A stretch of 64,000 nt of DNA from NCBI GenBank assembly GCA_028277765.1, contig JANQFQ010000042.1:1-64000 (forward strand), read 5' to 3'. Positions 1 to 8,887 of the stretch are shown piece by piece (the stretch's first letter is position 1; each line of letters starts with the position of its first letter). This stretch comes from Desulfobacterales bacterium. GTDB taxonomy: Bacteria; Desulfobacterota; Desulfobacteria; Desulfobacterales; SURF-7. The position numbers were made by a program, and so were the translations under genes. The notes beneath the pieces are model-generated. The model was not told where the DNA came from. It ran no database searches and saw only the letters and a program-made list of their open reading frames with translations.

Positions 1-16
1 TTAAAAGGAGATTATC

Positions 17-304
17 ATGGGTATGCACAATCCTCCTCACCCTGGAGAAATTATAAGGGAATTTTGTGTTGAGGCCTTAAGTTTAACTGTCACAGATGCG
101 GCAAAAGCTTTGGGGATCACCAGAAAAACATTTTCAGCATTGTTAAACGGACGATCAGGCGTTAGTCCTGAAATGGCCCTTCGCCTCTCAAAGGTATTCG
201 GTCGTTCTCCTGAAGGATGGCTTAAACTTCAGTTGCAGTATGATTTATGGCAGACTCAACAGAATGTTGATTTGAAAGGTTTAAAACGAGTTAAAGCCGC
301 CTAA
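17..304 (+). CDS. higA: HigA-family antitoxin (XRE-type HTH)
   Basis: 95-residue helix-turn-helix protein. The opening [15 protein letters not shown] and the following HTH (about residues 22-65, with [20 protein letters not shown]) are characteristic of the HigA/VapI antidote family, which binds its own promoter and neutralises the HigB RNase toxin. An AAAGGAG ribosome site lies just before the ATG; an ATG two codons in (position 23) is an alternative. HigB normally sits directly upstream, which is outside the window, so the pair cannot be confirmed. No toxin gene follows it. Family assignment is strong; toxin-antitoxin function is inferred. Confidence 0.88.
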   Translation: MGMHNPPHPGEIIREFCVEALSLTVTDAAKALGITRKTFSALLNGRSGVSPEMALRLSKVFGRSPEGWLKLQLQYDLWQTQQNVDLKGLKRVKAA

Positions 305-661
305 ACCAATCATGTCGGTTGTCATAATTAAATCCTGGTCTAAAAACGAAAAATGAGCGACAGTAATTCTGCACGAGTTATGATTTTCTTAGAAAAAACA
401 TAACATGTGGATCAAGGAAATGTTGATTAGATGGGAATTGGACTGCTTGGGGACAGGCAAGTTTTTTTAAGAACCTGTAGTGACAAATTTATTAACAGCA
501 CTATTAATTTTTTTTATAGTATATATTAAATATGTTTTTCACACTAAAGATAACATTTTAAAATGTCTACATTTATTTATCTTTAAGCCCAAAATGGCAT
601 ACCTGTTGCATTTTATAAAATCAGCGAAATTAACAAACAATGCAAATGCGAGGTATGAAAG
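305..661. other. Gap, no gene recognised
   Basis: 357 bases between higA and the PilZ gene. It is AT-rich with no convincing coding frame. A weak stem (CTTG...CAAG) followed by seven T at about 450-477 could be a terminator for the higA transcript, but the stem is only four base pairs, so it is not called. Confidence 0.4.
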
Positions 662-1156
662 ATGTTATCTGAAATTGAAGACCAGCCCATCAAGAAAACG
701 TTTATCAATAGTTTCAATAAAGCGACATTTGTCTGCCCTGAATGCGAACGGTCAAAAACAATAAATGTATCAAAATATAAGGAAACTAAAAAAGCCGTAA
801 AAGTTAACTGCATGTGCTCTTGCGGCCATTCCTATACTGTGCTGCTTGAAAGGCGTCAGCATTTCAGAAAGAAAGTAAGCCTGTCGGGTATATTTACTCA
901 AAACAAAAACAAAAAAGGGTTCATTACCGTTAATGACCTTTCCCGTTCAGGATTAAAATTTGAGCTGTTTGAGGATGAATATTTTCAAATTGGCGACAGA
1001 CTCTGGATAGAGTTTACTCTGGATGATCCGTCACAGTCATTAATAAAAAGAGAAGTGATCATAAAAAATATCCGGGGGCTTTATATTGGCGCCGAATTTG
1101 AGTCCCCAGAACATCTTGACAAGCTTGGGCCTTACCTTCTTTATAACTTTAATTAA
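662..1156 (+). CDS. Zinc-ribbon/PilZ domain protein
   Basis: 164 residues. The N-terminal third (about residues 20-60) carries two cysteine pairs (CPEC and CMCSC) spaced like a zinc ribbon. The rest is a PilZ domain with the two c-di-GMP binding signatures: an arginine motif RRQHFRKK near residue 62 and DLSRSG near residue 97. PilZ proteins act as c-di-GMP receptors controlling motility, adhesion or secretion. The stop overlaps tail-to-tail with the convergent ketosynthase gene. A zinc ribbon placed in front of PilZ is less usual; the cysteines could instead be redox or structural. PilZ identity is well supported, output unknown. Confidence 0.82.
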   Translation: MLSEIEDQPIKKTFINSFNKATFVCPECERSKTINVSKYKETKKAVKVNCMCSCGHSYTVLLERRQHFRKKVSLSGIFTQNKNKKGFITVNDLSRSGLKFELFEDEYFQIGDRLWIEFTLDDPSQSLIKREVIIKNIRGLYIGAEFESPEHLDKLGPYLLYNFN

Positions 1157-2397
1157 GCTCTTGAAAACACAAGCACCCCGTTCTGCCCCCCGAAACCGAA
1201 ATTGTTAGAAATAGCTGCGTTTACTATTACAGACCTTGCCTCATTCGGGACATAATCCAGATCGCATTCAGGATCCTTTGTATGATAATTTATAGTGGGA
1301 GGGATGATTCCGTTTTTCAGGGTCAGAACTGTAGCTGCGGCCTCAATGGCGCCTGCCGCACCAAGGGTGTGGCCGATCAAAGATTTTGTTGAACTCACCG
1401 GGATCTTCTTTGCATGGTTTCCAAACGCCTGTTTTATGGCAAGGGTCTCAACCCTGTCGTTTGCCTTTGTCGACGTCCCATGGGCATTGATATATCCAAT
1501 ATCACCAGGGTTAAGCTTTGCGTTGTCCAGAGCTGCGCTAATGGCCGCAGCCGCCCATTTCCCTTCAGGCTCTGGCAGCGCAATATTGTATGCATCACAT
1601 GTCATCCCAAAACCTTTCAGTAGCGCAACTGGTTCAGCCCCCCTATGGTCAACATGGACCATTGTTTCCAGCACAAGAACGCCAGCCCCCTCCCCGATGA
1701 CAAATCCATCCCTTTCAGCATCAAAAGGACGGCTCGCTTCTGTGGGTGCTTCATTCCTTGTGGACAGGGCGTTCATTGACGCATAACCATCTATAACCAT
1801 TGGGATAATCGTTGATTCAGTCCCGCCCGCAAGCATCACATCCGCCCGTCCCTGCCTCAGTATGTCAAGGGCTGTGCCAATGGCAAATGAACCGGTTGCA
1901 CATGCTGCAGCAGTGCCCATGTTTGGTCCGTGGAGTCCAAGGACCATGGCTGTATTGCAGGGGGGCATATTCGGAATGATCTTTGGGACTGAAAAAGGGT
2001 TGACCGATCCAGGCCCCTTTTTCTGGAATCTGACAAATTGATCCTCTATGTTATTGTAGTCCCCGGCTGCGGAACCGATAACACAACCAATTCTGCCAGG
2101 ATTCTCATTCTCTAAGTCTAGGCCCGCATCCCTAACCGCTTCAATTGACGCACTCACGGCAAGTTGTGAAAATCTTGCCATTTTCCTTATCTGTTTCCGG
2201 CTAAGATAATCTTCATGATTAAATGGTATTACCTCTGAAGCGATCTGGGATTTGTGACCTTCTGGATTAAAAGCCTGTATTTTCTTAACACCGGATATAC
2301 CGTTCACAAGGGAATCCCAGAACGTCTCTTTTGTGCATCCGATTGAGGTGAACACACCAATACCTGTTACTGCGATATCCATTTTATCGTCTGTCAT
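1153..2397 (-). CDS. fabF: Beta-ketoacyl-ACP synthase II (FabF-type)
   Basis: 414 residues, the usual length for KAS II condensing enzymes, which extend acyl-ACP with malonyl-ACP. The catalytic triad is intact: Cys166 in GTAAACATGS, His306 in INAHGTSTKAND, His343 in IGHTLGAAGA, with Lys338 nearby. Numbering is only three residues off E. coli FabF. It stands alone: no acpP, fabG or fabD adjoin it, so it may be a secondary copy or serve a specialised acyl product rather than bulk fatty acid synthesis. The alternative start at residue 6 (MDIAVTGIG) is equally plausible for the family. Confidence 0.92.
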   Translation of the reverse strand: MTDDKMDIAVTGIGVFTSIGCTKETFWDSLVNGISGVKKIQAFNPEGHKSQIASEVIPFNHEDYLSRKQIRKMARFSQLAVSASIEAVRDAGLDLENENPGRIGCVIGSAAGDYNNIEDQFVRFQKKGPGSVNPFSVPKIIPNMPPCNTAMVLGLHGPNMGTAAACATGSFAIGTALDILRQGRADVMLAGGTESTIIPMVIDGYASMNALSTRNEAPTEASRPFDAERDGFVIGEGAGVLVLETMVHVDHRGAEPVALLKGFGMTCDAYNIALPEPEGKWAAAAISAALDNAKLNPGDIGYINAHGTSTKANDRVETLAIKQAFGNHAKKIPVSSTKSLIGHTLGAAGAIEAAATVLTLKNGIIPPTINYHTKDPECDLDYVPNEARSVIVNAAISNNFGFGGQNGVLVFSRA

Positions 2398-2548
2398 TTT
2401 TAAATCTCATTTTTTCAGGCGACAAGTTTATTTGAAGTAAATATGATTTTTATTTATAGGCTAAAAATTCTATAATAAAAAAATGCACTACATGTCAATC
2501 ACTACTCAACTGAATCAGGCCCAACTCATTTTCCATCCGAATATTTTA

Positions 2549-2575
2549 TTGACGAATTAATGATACCGCTATAAT
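2549..2575 (+). promoter_or_regulatory. Candidate sigma-70 promoter of chemoreceptor 1
   Basis: TTGACG at 2549-2554 and a perfect TATAAT at 2570-2575. The spacer is 15 bp, shorter than ideal. It lies 77 bp before the ATG of the downstream chemoreceptor gene in an otherwise empty gap. Confidence 0.5.
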
Positions 2576-2651
2576 GTAAGTATGTTACACGATATCATAA
2601 AATACGTTTTTTATTGAAATTAAGATTTATCATTTCTCAAAAGAGGCTACC

Positions 2652-3953
2652 ATGGAAGAAATCCGTCTTTTTGCAATCGGCATTTTAATCTGGCTGATAC
2701 TATGCATTGTAAGCACGATTATCTGTTATTTCATTTATAAATGGACTTTCCGCTTGAAATTTATACTCCTATGTACTTTTTTTTCAGGGCCCTGTTTTAT
2801 TGCAGGGGGAATCCTATTTACTTATAAGATAACACCCTTCGTTGTCTGTATTACAAGCATTGTCGTCGGCCTGACATGTTTTTGCTCAGTGGAATGGCTC
2901 ATGAGGACTCTGGTCAAGCCGATAAACGAAATCAACCGGTGCCTAATCAGTCTTTCTACTGGTGATTTTACTGAACACGTTGATATGTCAACAAGAGATG
3001 AGTTCCAGAAAATATTTGATAAACTGAACAAAATGATCACTGATATATCTTTCCTGATTTCCGCCATAAAAACAAATACTAGTGAAAACCTTGAAATGGC
3101 TGACAACCTGGATGGCTTGTCTGGTGAACTGTACGAACACGCCGGCAGTACATCAGAAAAGACAAACATTGTCGCGTCATCTGCGGAGGAATTGAACGTA
3201 AGCATGTCCGTTGTAGACACAGCCATGGGGGAAGCATCCCAAAATATTGAATTAGTGGTGTTAACGGTTGAGCAGATGACTGAAAATATAATCAGAATAT
3301 CAGAAAACTCTGAAAAAGCGCGGACAGTTTCTAATGAGATTGTGGCAAAGACAAGGCATGAATCAAAAAGAGTTGAAGAACTTGGATCAGCTGCAAGAAA
3401 TATCAACAAGGTAACAGAAGCCATATCTGAAATTTCCGAACAGACAAACCTCCTTGCTTTAAACGCCACAATTGAGGCAGCCCGTGCCGGTGATGCTGGG
3501 AAAGGATTTGCCGTAGTAGCCGGCGAAATCAAGGAATTGGCAAGGCAGACAGCAGTAGCCACACTGGAAATCAAACAGATTATCGAGGGTATTCAGCAGA
3601 CAGCTGTTAATACCATATCAGGGATTGAAGAGATTTCTTCCATTATTGATGAGGGAAATGAAGTGATTTCCGCCATCGCTTCATCTGTGGAAGAGCAGTC
3701 TGTATCAACGCAGGAAATCGCGAATAATATTGGTCGTGCTTCCAGGGGTATTAAAGAAATCAGTGAAAACATCTCCCATAGTAAACTGGCAACCAACAGC
3801 ATCACAGAAACCATCTCAATTGTCAGCAAGGATTCCAATGAAATCTCAATAAAAAGCTCAGGGATTAAATCAAACTCAGAAGCACTGTCAAATCTAGCGG
3901 CCGTGTTGCAGGATGAAATGGAGGAATTCACTGTGTCTGAACAGGGCAGGTAA
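2652..3953 (+). CDS. Methyl-accepting chemotaxis protein, compact three-helix sensor (copy 1)
   Basis: 433 residues. Three hydrophobic segments in the first ~90 residues (about 6-30, 37-58, 65-85) are joined by very short loops, so there is no sizeable periplasmic ligand domain. A HAMP-like linker follows ([20 protein letters not shown]), then the cytoplasmic coiled coil with the universal hairpin tip ([20 protein letters not shown], about residue 265). Receptors of this kind signal to CheA/CheW. No C-terminal CheR-docking pentapeptide is visible. Three close paralogues lie in this window; no che genes do. The sensed signal is unknown; a membrane-embedded or cytoplasmic cue is an inference from the missing outer domain. 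Confidence 0.92.
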   Translation: MEEIRLFAIGILIWLILCIVSTIICYFIYKWTFRLKFILLCTFFSGPCFIAGGILFTYKITPFVVCITSIVVGLTCFCSVEWLMRTLVKPINEINRCLISLSTGDFTEHVDMSTRDEFQKIFDKLNKMITDISFLISAIKTNTSENLEMADNLDGLSGELYEHAGSTSEKTNIVASSAEELNVSMSVVDTAMGEASQNIELVVLTVEQMTENIIRISENSEKARTVSNEIVAKTRHESKRVEELGSAARNINKVTEAISEISEQTNLLALNATIEAARAGDAGKGFAVVAGEIKELARQTAVATLEIKQIIEGIQQTAVNTISGIEEISSIIDEGNEVISAIASSVEEQSVSTQEIANNIGRASRGIKEISENISHSKLATNSITETISIVSKDSNEISIKSSGIKSNSEALSNLAAVLQDEMEEFTVSEQGR

Positions 3954-4008
3954 GTAAAAAGGCCCGTTTTATTTAATGGCACGCGGAATCATATGTAAAA
4001 GTAAACAT

Positions 4009-4027
4009 CCTGGCTCTGAGAGCCAGG
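4009..4027 (+). terminator. Hairpin after chemoreceptor 1
   Basis: An 8-bp perfect stem (CCTGGCTC / GAGCCAGG) with a three-base loop, 56 bp past the stop codon. Only CTTTAG follows rather than a T-run, so termination is possible but not certain. Confidence 0.4.
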
Positions 4028-4074
4028 CTTTAGTTACCCCTGAAAGTGATTGTCTGTGAATATTTATATATTAA

Positions 4075-4266
4075 ATCCGAAGCACGAAATCCGAAACTCG
4101 AAACAAATTCAAAATCTAAATATTCAAATGTTCAAAACCATAAACCTCTAAATTTTCGAATCATATTGCCTTTTGTTTTAGATTTTTAAATTTTGGTCAT
4201 TTGAATATTGTTTCGCTTGTCCCGTCGCCGGGGGATTTCGATATTAGGATTTCGAATTTTTTATGT
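4075..4266. repeat. Long imperfect palindrome, GCACGAATATCG family
   Basis: The left arm (4075-4140) reads like AATCCGAAGCACGAA...CGAAACAAATTCAAAATC and the right arm (about 4180-4262) is its approximate inverse, ending a few bases before the stop of the next minus-strand gene. The same arms recur at 27053-27216 (both arms) and singly at 29721, 33472 and 35299. This fills most of the 319-bp gap between the two genes. Confidence 0.7.
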
Positions 4267-4272
4267 CCAGTA

Positions 4273-5802
4273 TCACTCCTCCCTCACTACCCTTATCGCG
4301 GATTCCCCGTTCACCGGACATTTTTTCTCACATATCCCGCATCCCACACACTGATCTTTTATTACAATCGGGCGCTTCAGGCTGATCAGAACACCGCCAG
4401 AATCCCTGATAACAGCTTCTTCATATTTTATGGCCTTGTCATAAACCGGGCAGTGTTCTTCACATACAATGCAGGATGTGTTGGCCGCAAACGGCAGACA
4501 TCTGTCACGGTTTATATATGCCTTGCCAATGACGGTCTTGTGCTTTTCTTCCAGAGGGAGTCTTTTTATCGCTCCGGTCGGACACACCTGGCCGCACAAT
4601 GTACAGTTAAACTCACAGTATCCTATCCTCGGTATAAGCCTGGGTGTAAACATGTCTGCGTAACCATTTTCAAGGAACAGGGGTTGGAGGCCGTTCTGTA
4701 TGCACACCTTCATGCATTCACCGCATCTTACGCACGTATCAGAAAAAGAATCCTCAGCCAGAGCGCCCGGCGGCCTTAACAGATACTGGTCTTTACTGAC
4801 CTGCAGGATATGAACGCTTGATAAGGCAGGAAGCGCCATCCCTGCCAGGGCAGAGCTGACAAAAACTCTCCTGCTGATGTTTAGTCCGACTCCCTGTTTC
4901 ATCGGCATATACCTAATGCCTGATATGGACTCTTCACACTCACTGATGCAGTCCATGCAGAGAACGCACTCTCCTGAAACGGTTTTGCCGTTACTGTCAA
5001 ATACATCCATCCGGCATTCATCAGCACATTGTCCGCAGTCCGTGCACAGCCTGCTCGGAAACCGGTTAAACAGGGAAAACCTGGCAACAAGCGCCAGTAG
5101 CGCTCCTAGGGGACACAAATTCCTGCACCAAAAACGTCTATCAAGCTTTTCCAGGAAAACTATAGTAAAGAGGATGACAAATGAAACAAGGGAAAGGGAA
5201 AAAAACGACTGCTTAAAAGGGAGAAGCGTTAATTTAAAAAAGGCATAAACCGGTTCTGTAAGACTCGACAACCATTCTGGGCCATGCAGGTATATCCCTG
5301 AAAAAAAGCTTGAAACAACAGCATTCAACACTGGATCAACAGAAAAGGCAAGACCCCTGACCAATATGGAAAAAGGATCAAAAAAACCCGCAAGCTGCAT
5401 CCCGAAAAGAGAAGCGAAAATGATCACAAATAAAAGGATATATTTAACCTGCCGTAAAGAGTATACCTTATCCCCCGGGCTGATGAAGTGCCCCACACCG
5501 TCAAGAAGGGTTCCCATCGGGCAGATCCACCCGCAAAAGGCCCTCCCCAGAAATAGTGTAAACAGAATGATGATAAGGGACGGAAAGGTTAATAAAATAA
5601 TTTTTTTTGCCGCCAGCATTGAAGAGACAGCCAATAAAGGATCCCACCTGAAAAAAATATTAACCGCAAAAGAGATCTCATCTCTTCCAAAATAGTCCGT
5701 AAGACGGAACAGAACGAGAAAAAGTACAAGAAACAACACCTGTGATATCCGACGTGCCAGCCGGTATGGAAATTCTTTTTTCATAAAAAATAGGCTAGAC
5801 AT
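4273..5802 (-). CDS. Polyferredoxin membrane protein, NapH-NapG-like fusion
   Basis: 509 residues. The N-terminal half has about five membrane helices and the NapH/MauN signatures CGWICPMG and CRNLCPLG, followed by two [4Fe-4S] motifs (CTDCGQCADEC, CVLCMDCISEC). At about residue 308 there is an internal twin-arginine hydrophobic segment (SRRVFVSSALAGMALPA), then four more ferredoxin-like cysteine clusters resembling NapG. NapH/NapG pass quinol electrons to periplasmic partners; here both appear on one chain, though no nitrate reductase is present. It overlaps the DUF362 gene by 8 bp, implying translational coupling. The start may be MSSLFF or MKKEF six residues later; neither has a clear ribosome site. 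Confidence 0.85.
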   Translation of the reverse strand: MSSLFFMKKEFPYRLARRISQVLFLVLFLVLFRLTDYFGRDEISFAVNIFFRWDPLLAVSSMLAAKKIILLTFPSLIIILFTLFLGRAFCGWICPMGTLLDGVGHFISPGDKVYSLRQVKYILLFVIIFASLFGMQLAGFFDPFSILVRGLAFSVDPVLNAVVSSFFSGIYLHGPEWLSSLTEPVYAFFKLTLLPFKQSFFSLSLVSFVILFTIVFLEKLDRRFWCRNLCPLGALLALVARFSLFNRFPSRLCTDCGQCADECRMDVFDSNGKTVSGECVLCMDCISECEESISGIRYMPMKQGVGLNISRRVFVSSALAGMALPALSSVHILQVSKDQYLLRPPGALAEDSFSDTCVRCGECMKVCIQNGLQPLFLENGYADMFTPRLIPRIGYCEFNCTLCGQVCPTGAIKRLPLEEKHKTVIGKAYINRDRCLPFAANTSCIVCEEHCPVYDKAIKYEEAVIRDSGGVLISLKRPIVIKDQCVGCGICEKKCPVNGESAIRVVREE

Positions 5803-6709
5803 TGACTATTTTAATTTTACTCAGGTCCATCTCTCCAAGGCCCATTTTGCAGGCCGAGACAGTGGAAGGGATATCAGACGGTTCTAAACCGAAAAGCGTG
5901 GTCGCAAAGGCATCCGCTGCTACAGGATCTGTAGAAGCGATAACCGTATCTATCTCCCTCACATCTTTAAGGTTGCCACCGCTTGGACCATTTCTTAGCA
6001 TAATACGCGTAGCATCAATAACCGTGAGATCAGGACGGATCACAATATTCAGGTCTGCTATTCTTTGACCGAGATTCATATGGATTTTACCCCTTCTGCC
6101 GCCGATGACACCCATAACATTTTTAAGCCCCATGGTCAGCCTTGCGCTACCGTGGTGTTTTGCCACAGGAACATTAATATAACAGTCAGCCGAAAGAGCG
6201 TCTTTATAAAACAGCCATTCTTTCAAGGACCTGCCGTTATCTATCTTTACTGGTATATATTTGCGATCATCCATAAAACTGCATGTTGCGCGCCTGTCTT
6301 TAATTGCATTCACAGCTGACAGGATACCGCTGTTTTGATAGGAACGGCGAGCACTGTTGCATGACCGGTCAAACACTTGCACTTTTTTCGCTCCTGCATC
6401 AAGGGCCATGCGGACAAGTGCTTTAACAACTTCCGGATGAGTATTTGCGCCCTGTTCAACCGTTCTATCCCATCCTATATTCGGTTTGACAACAACACGG
6501 TCCCCTTTGCTGACAAACGCAACCATTCCGCCAAAAGGTTCTAGTACCTGTTCAACAATTTTTAAATACGGAAGCCCTTTACCAACAACCACTTCCGGCT
6601 TTCCTTTTTCTGCCGCAAACAGCTCCGGGGTAAACCGGAACACAGGGGGCGCTGCAATTACCCCTGCTGTGTAAAGCGCTAATTGTTTTAAAAAGTCTCT
6701 TCTGTCCAT
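5795..6709 (-). CDS. Tat-exported DUF362 protein
   Basis: 304 residues from the chosen start, which gives a canonical twin-arginine signal (MDRRDFLKQLALYTAGVIAA) and has a GAGG site six bases upstream; an ATG four codons earlier lacks one. The body matches DUF362, a family of uncharacterised, often iron-sulfur-associated proteins: VVKPNIGWDR, NVPVAKHHGSARLTMGLKN and VMGVIGGRRGKIH are its conserved blocks. It sits between a small unknown gene (4-bp ATGA contact at the longer start) and the NapH-NapG-like fusion, so an exported electron-transfer partner is a reasonable inference. The reaction is unknown. Confidence 0.85.
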   Translation of the reverse strand: MDRRDFLKQLALYTAGVIAAPPVFRFTPELFAAEKGKPEVVVGKGLPYLKIVEQVLEPFGGMVAFVSKGDRVVVKPNIGWDRTVEQGANTHPEVVKALVRMALDAGAKKVQVFDRSCNSARRSYQNSGILSAVNAIKDRRATCSFMDDRKYIPVKIDNGRSLKEWLFYKDALSADCYINVPVAKHHGSARLTMGLKNVMGVIGGRRGKIHMNLGQRIADLNIVIRPDLTVIDATRIMLRNGPSGGNLKDVREIDTVIASTDPVAADAFATTLFGLEPSDIPSTVSACKMGLGEMDLSKIKIVNV

Positions 6710-6717
6710 TGAAAACC

Positions 6718-7032
6718 TCATTTATCAGGAGTTATTTCAAATGTTACACTATTCTTTCCTCCAAGTTTTTTATAAATATGTCTAGCAGTATCCCTTCCAT
6801 TTGCAGGCAGTACGCTGTTATCCCTGAAAACAGGCATAATCATTTTCATCACATACTGAGTGACATCATTTTCAAAGTTCATGGCGCCCATGACAAAACC
6901 GGCAACAGGAAACCGCATAATATAAGCATCTAACTCCTCAGCATTCTCCTCTAAAACCTTGAATACTGCCTGCTTCACCTCATTATCGAGCGGGGCTTCC
7001 TCTATGCCCTGATAAATCTGATCGACTTCCAT
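6718..7032 (-). CDS. Small hypothetical protein upstream of DUF362
   Basis: 104 residues starting MEVDQIYQG, preceded by GGTGA. The frame stays open a further 28 codons upstream (to 7116), but that extension translates the GGGTGGGTT...AACCCACCC hairpin repeat, so it is probably not coding. The protein is acidic at its start, with no cysteines, signal peptide or membrane segment. It contains FPVAGFVMGAMNFENDV and ends in a possible beta-rich segment. I do not recognise a family. Its stop overlaps the upstream ATG of the DUF362 gene, so it is likely in the same transcript. Confidence 0.55.
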   Translation of the reverse strand: MEVDQIYQGIEEAPLDNEVKQAVFKVLEENAEELDAYIMRFPVAGFVMGAMNFENDVTQYVMKMIMPVFRDNSVLPANGRDTARHIYKKLGGKNSVTFEITPDK

Positions 7033-7085
7033 GTATTCACCATAACTAACAACGCCGTTAAACAGAATTCTGTCAATTACCCAAA

Positions 7086-7460
7086 CCGGGTGGGTTGTGA
7101 ACCCACCCCTACGCAATTTTTTAATCCTTCACCTGACCCAGTTTTTTAAAACTGGCAGAGCGGAGCGATACCACAACTTTAGGCACTTGTAACTTTTAAC
7201 CTATTCAAAACCGACCACGACCACCGCTTCGCTGACCACGATCACGACCACGATTTTTTTAAAACTGGCAGAGCCACAACTTTAGGCACTTTTTCCTAGA
7301 TACTAGATACTGGATACTAGATGCTGGATAAAAACTAGCTGGGCTGAGAAATCACCCATTCATCCAGTATCAAATACCCAATCCTTAGATCGCAAGCACG
7401 ATCATTTAATATGTCAGAGCGAAGCGATACATCAACTTTAGGCACTTTAGGCACTTTGAT
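7086..7460. repeat. Gap filled by interspersed repeats
   Basis: The 450-bp stretch between genes holds no coding frame of note. From left to right: a GGGTGGGTT-GTG-AACCCACCC hairpin followed by CCTACG (7088-7112); a CTGGCAGAGCGGAGCGATAC...TTTAGGCACTT element (7148-7196); a CGACCACGACCACGATT tract; a shortened copy of the same element (7256-7292); a CTAGATACTAGATACTGGAT tract (7299-7328); and a third element copy (7412-7457). Related copies lie at 8745, 13010 (inverted) and 49187. Confidence 0.75.
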
Positions 7461-7482
7461 CGTTGTTCCCGTATGTTTACCC

Positions 7483-8559
7483 TTAACTCCCTGCTCTCTG
7501 TTCTCGACTCCGATAAATTTCCATCGCCTTTACAGAATCAGGATCAAGATTCGTCAGGCCGTATGATTCTGCCCATTCCATGGCTTCAAGGTATTCCCGG
7601 ACAGTAATCCGTCTCCATATGGCTGGATAGTCAAAAGCCTTATATTCCACCCGATACTGCTTCATGATGTTCACGTAAGTGGTTTGTGAAAGATTTTCCG
7701 ATACCCATTTGGCAAATTCCAGGGCACCAGATACCCGGTTCGGCATGACAAGATGCCGAATCATAAGACCGCGGACCGCTATGCCGCGTTTATCAGTCAC
7801 GTGTTCTCCAACCTGGCGATTCATCTCAATGACCGCTTTTTTCGTGGCATCAGGATAATCTGCTGCCCCGCCTGAATATTTTTCAGCCATACGGGAATTC
7901 ATGAATTTCATATCAGGAAGATAGATGTCTGCTATTCCGTCCAGTACCTTTATCATCTCCACCCGTTCATACCCGCTGGTATTATAAACCAGGGGAATCC
8001 TGAGCCCTTTCTGACATGCAATTCTCAACGCGCGCAAGATACTCGGCATTATATGAGTCGGTGTGACCACGTTAATATTGTGACACCCTATCTTCTGAAG
8101 ATACAGCATCGTGCCGGCCAGGTCAGTCTCCTTAATCTTTTTCCCATGCCCTTCGTGGGAAATAGACCAGTTCTGGCAGAAAACACACCGTAGGTTGCAA
8201 TGGGAAAAAAAGATCGTGCCAGAACCACCCTTCCCTACCAGTGATCTCTCTTCACCATAATGAGGATTTGCAGAATAAATCTTCAGCCCGGCAGGCGCCC
8301 GGCAAAATCCTTTCTCTCCCTTGATCCGGTTAACACCGCACTCCCGCGGACAAAGCCTACATTCCTCATAAATCGCGTAAGCCTCCTCCACGCGTTTTGC
8401 CAGTATTCCCTCTCTTTCAAGTTTTACATAGGAAGGATAATCGATCTGTTCCCTGTTTTGACAGGCATAAATAGAACCAGGAAACAAAAGAAAGGAACCG
8501 CCCACAAAAAGGGATGTTTTCAAAAAATCCCGTCTAGGATTTCTACTGCTGCTTTTCAT
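7483..8559 (-). CDS. Tat-exported radical SAM protein, PflA-like
   Basis: 358 residues. The N-terminus is a twin-arginine signal (NPRRDFLKTSLFVGGSFLL) running into a Cys at residue 33. Next come a cysteine cluster (C67, C70, C74, C86) and the radical SAM motif CNLRCVFC (C121, C125, C128). The GKGGSGTIFFSHCNLRC context is that of PflA-like enzymes of the AmmeMemoRadiSam type. Radical SAM enzymes are almost always cytoplasmic, so a Tat signal is remarkable; it is also possible the segment acts as a membrane anchor or is not exported. It lies alone in a repeat-rich area downstream of the redox block. Substrate unknown. Confidence 0.85.
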   Translation of the reverse strand: MKSSSRNPRRDFLKTSLFVGGSFLLFPGSIYACQNREQIDYPSYVKLEREGILAKRVEEAYAIYEECRLCPRECGVNRIKGEKGFCRAPAGLKIYSANPHYGEERSLVGKGGSGTIFFSHCNLRCVFCQNWSISHEGHGKKIKETDLAGTMLYLQKIGCHNINVVTPTHIMPSILRALRIACQKGLRIPLVYNTSGYERVEMIKVLDGIADIYLPDMKFMNSRMAEKYSGGAADYPDATKKAVIEMNRQVGEHVTDKRGIAVRGLMIRHLVMPNRVSGALEFAKWVSENLSQTTYVNIMKQYRVEYKAFDYPAIWRRITVREYLEAMEWAESYGLTNLDPDSVKAMEIYRSREQRAGS

Positions 8560-8744
8560 GATATAAATACAACCTCAATCCCTTAGATCTATAATCCGCA
8601 AAGTGAGGCTATGAAAAAGTTCAATAAAATGAGAAAGCGGATCAAAGAAAATCGATAAAAGAGTTATAGAATTTGGTAGAATTCCTCAAGGCACTATGTT
8701 TTTTCACTATACAAAGCACTTTTAACTTATTCCTGCCCGATCAT

Positions 8745-8803
8745 TTAAAACTGGCAGAGCGGAGCGACACATTCACTTTAGGAACTTGTAACTTTAGGCA
8801 CTT
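8745..8803 (+). repeat. CTGGCAGAGCG...TTTAGGCACTT element
   Basis: Full-length copy of the element seen at 7148: CTGGCAGAGCGGAGCGACAC then CTTTAGGAACTTGTAACTTTAGGCACTTT. It lies in the 328-bp gap 8560-8887, whose remaining sequence shows no gene, promoter or further repeat that I can support. Confidence 0.7.
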
Positions 8804-8887
8804 TCACGTTTCAACAAAAGCTTCCGTAACCATCTATAACTGGTACGGTATTATTTACTCAGTTAAAAAGATAATACCCCTGTCTGC

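Noticed and set aside
480-764. Open frame before the PilZ gene
   Set aside because: No ribosome site, unlikely composition and overlap with the start of the clear PilZ gene.
1295-1786. Long plus-strand open frame opposite fabF
   Set aside because: It mirrors the ketosynthase coding strand, has no ribosome site or family match, and fabF itself shows all catalytic residues.
4273-5802. Part of a Nap nitrate reductase operon
   Set aside because: No napA, napB or napD in the window; only the NapH/NapG-like electron-transfer chain is present.
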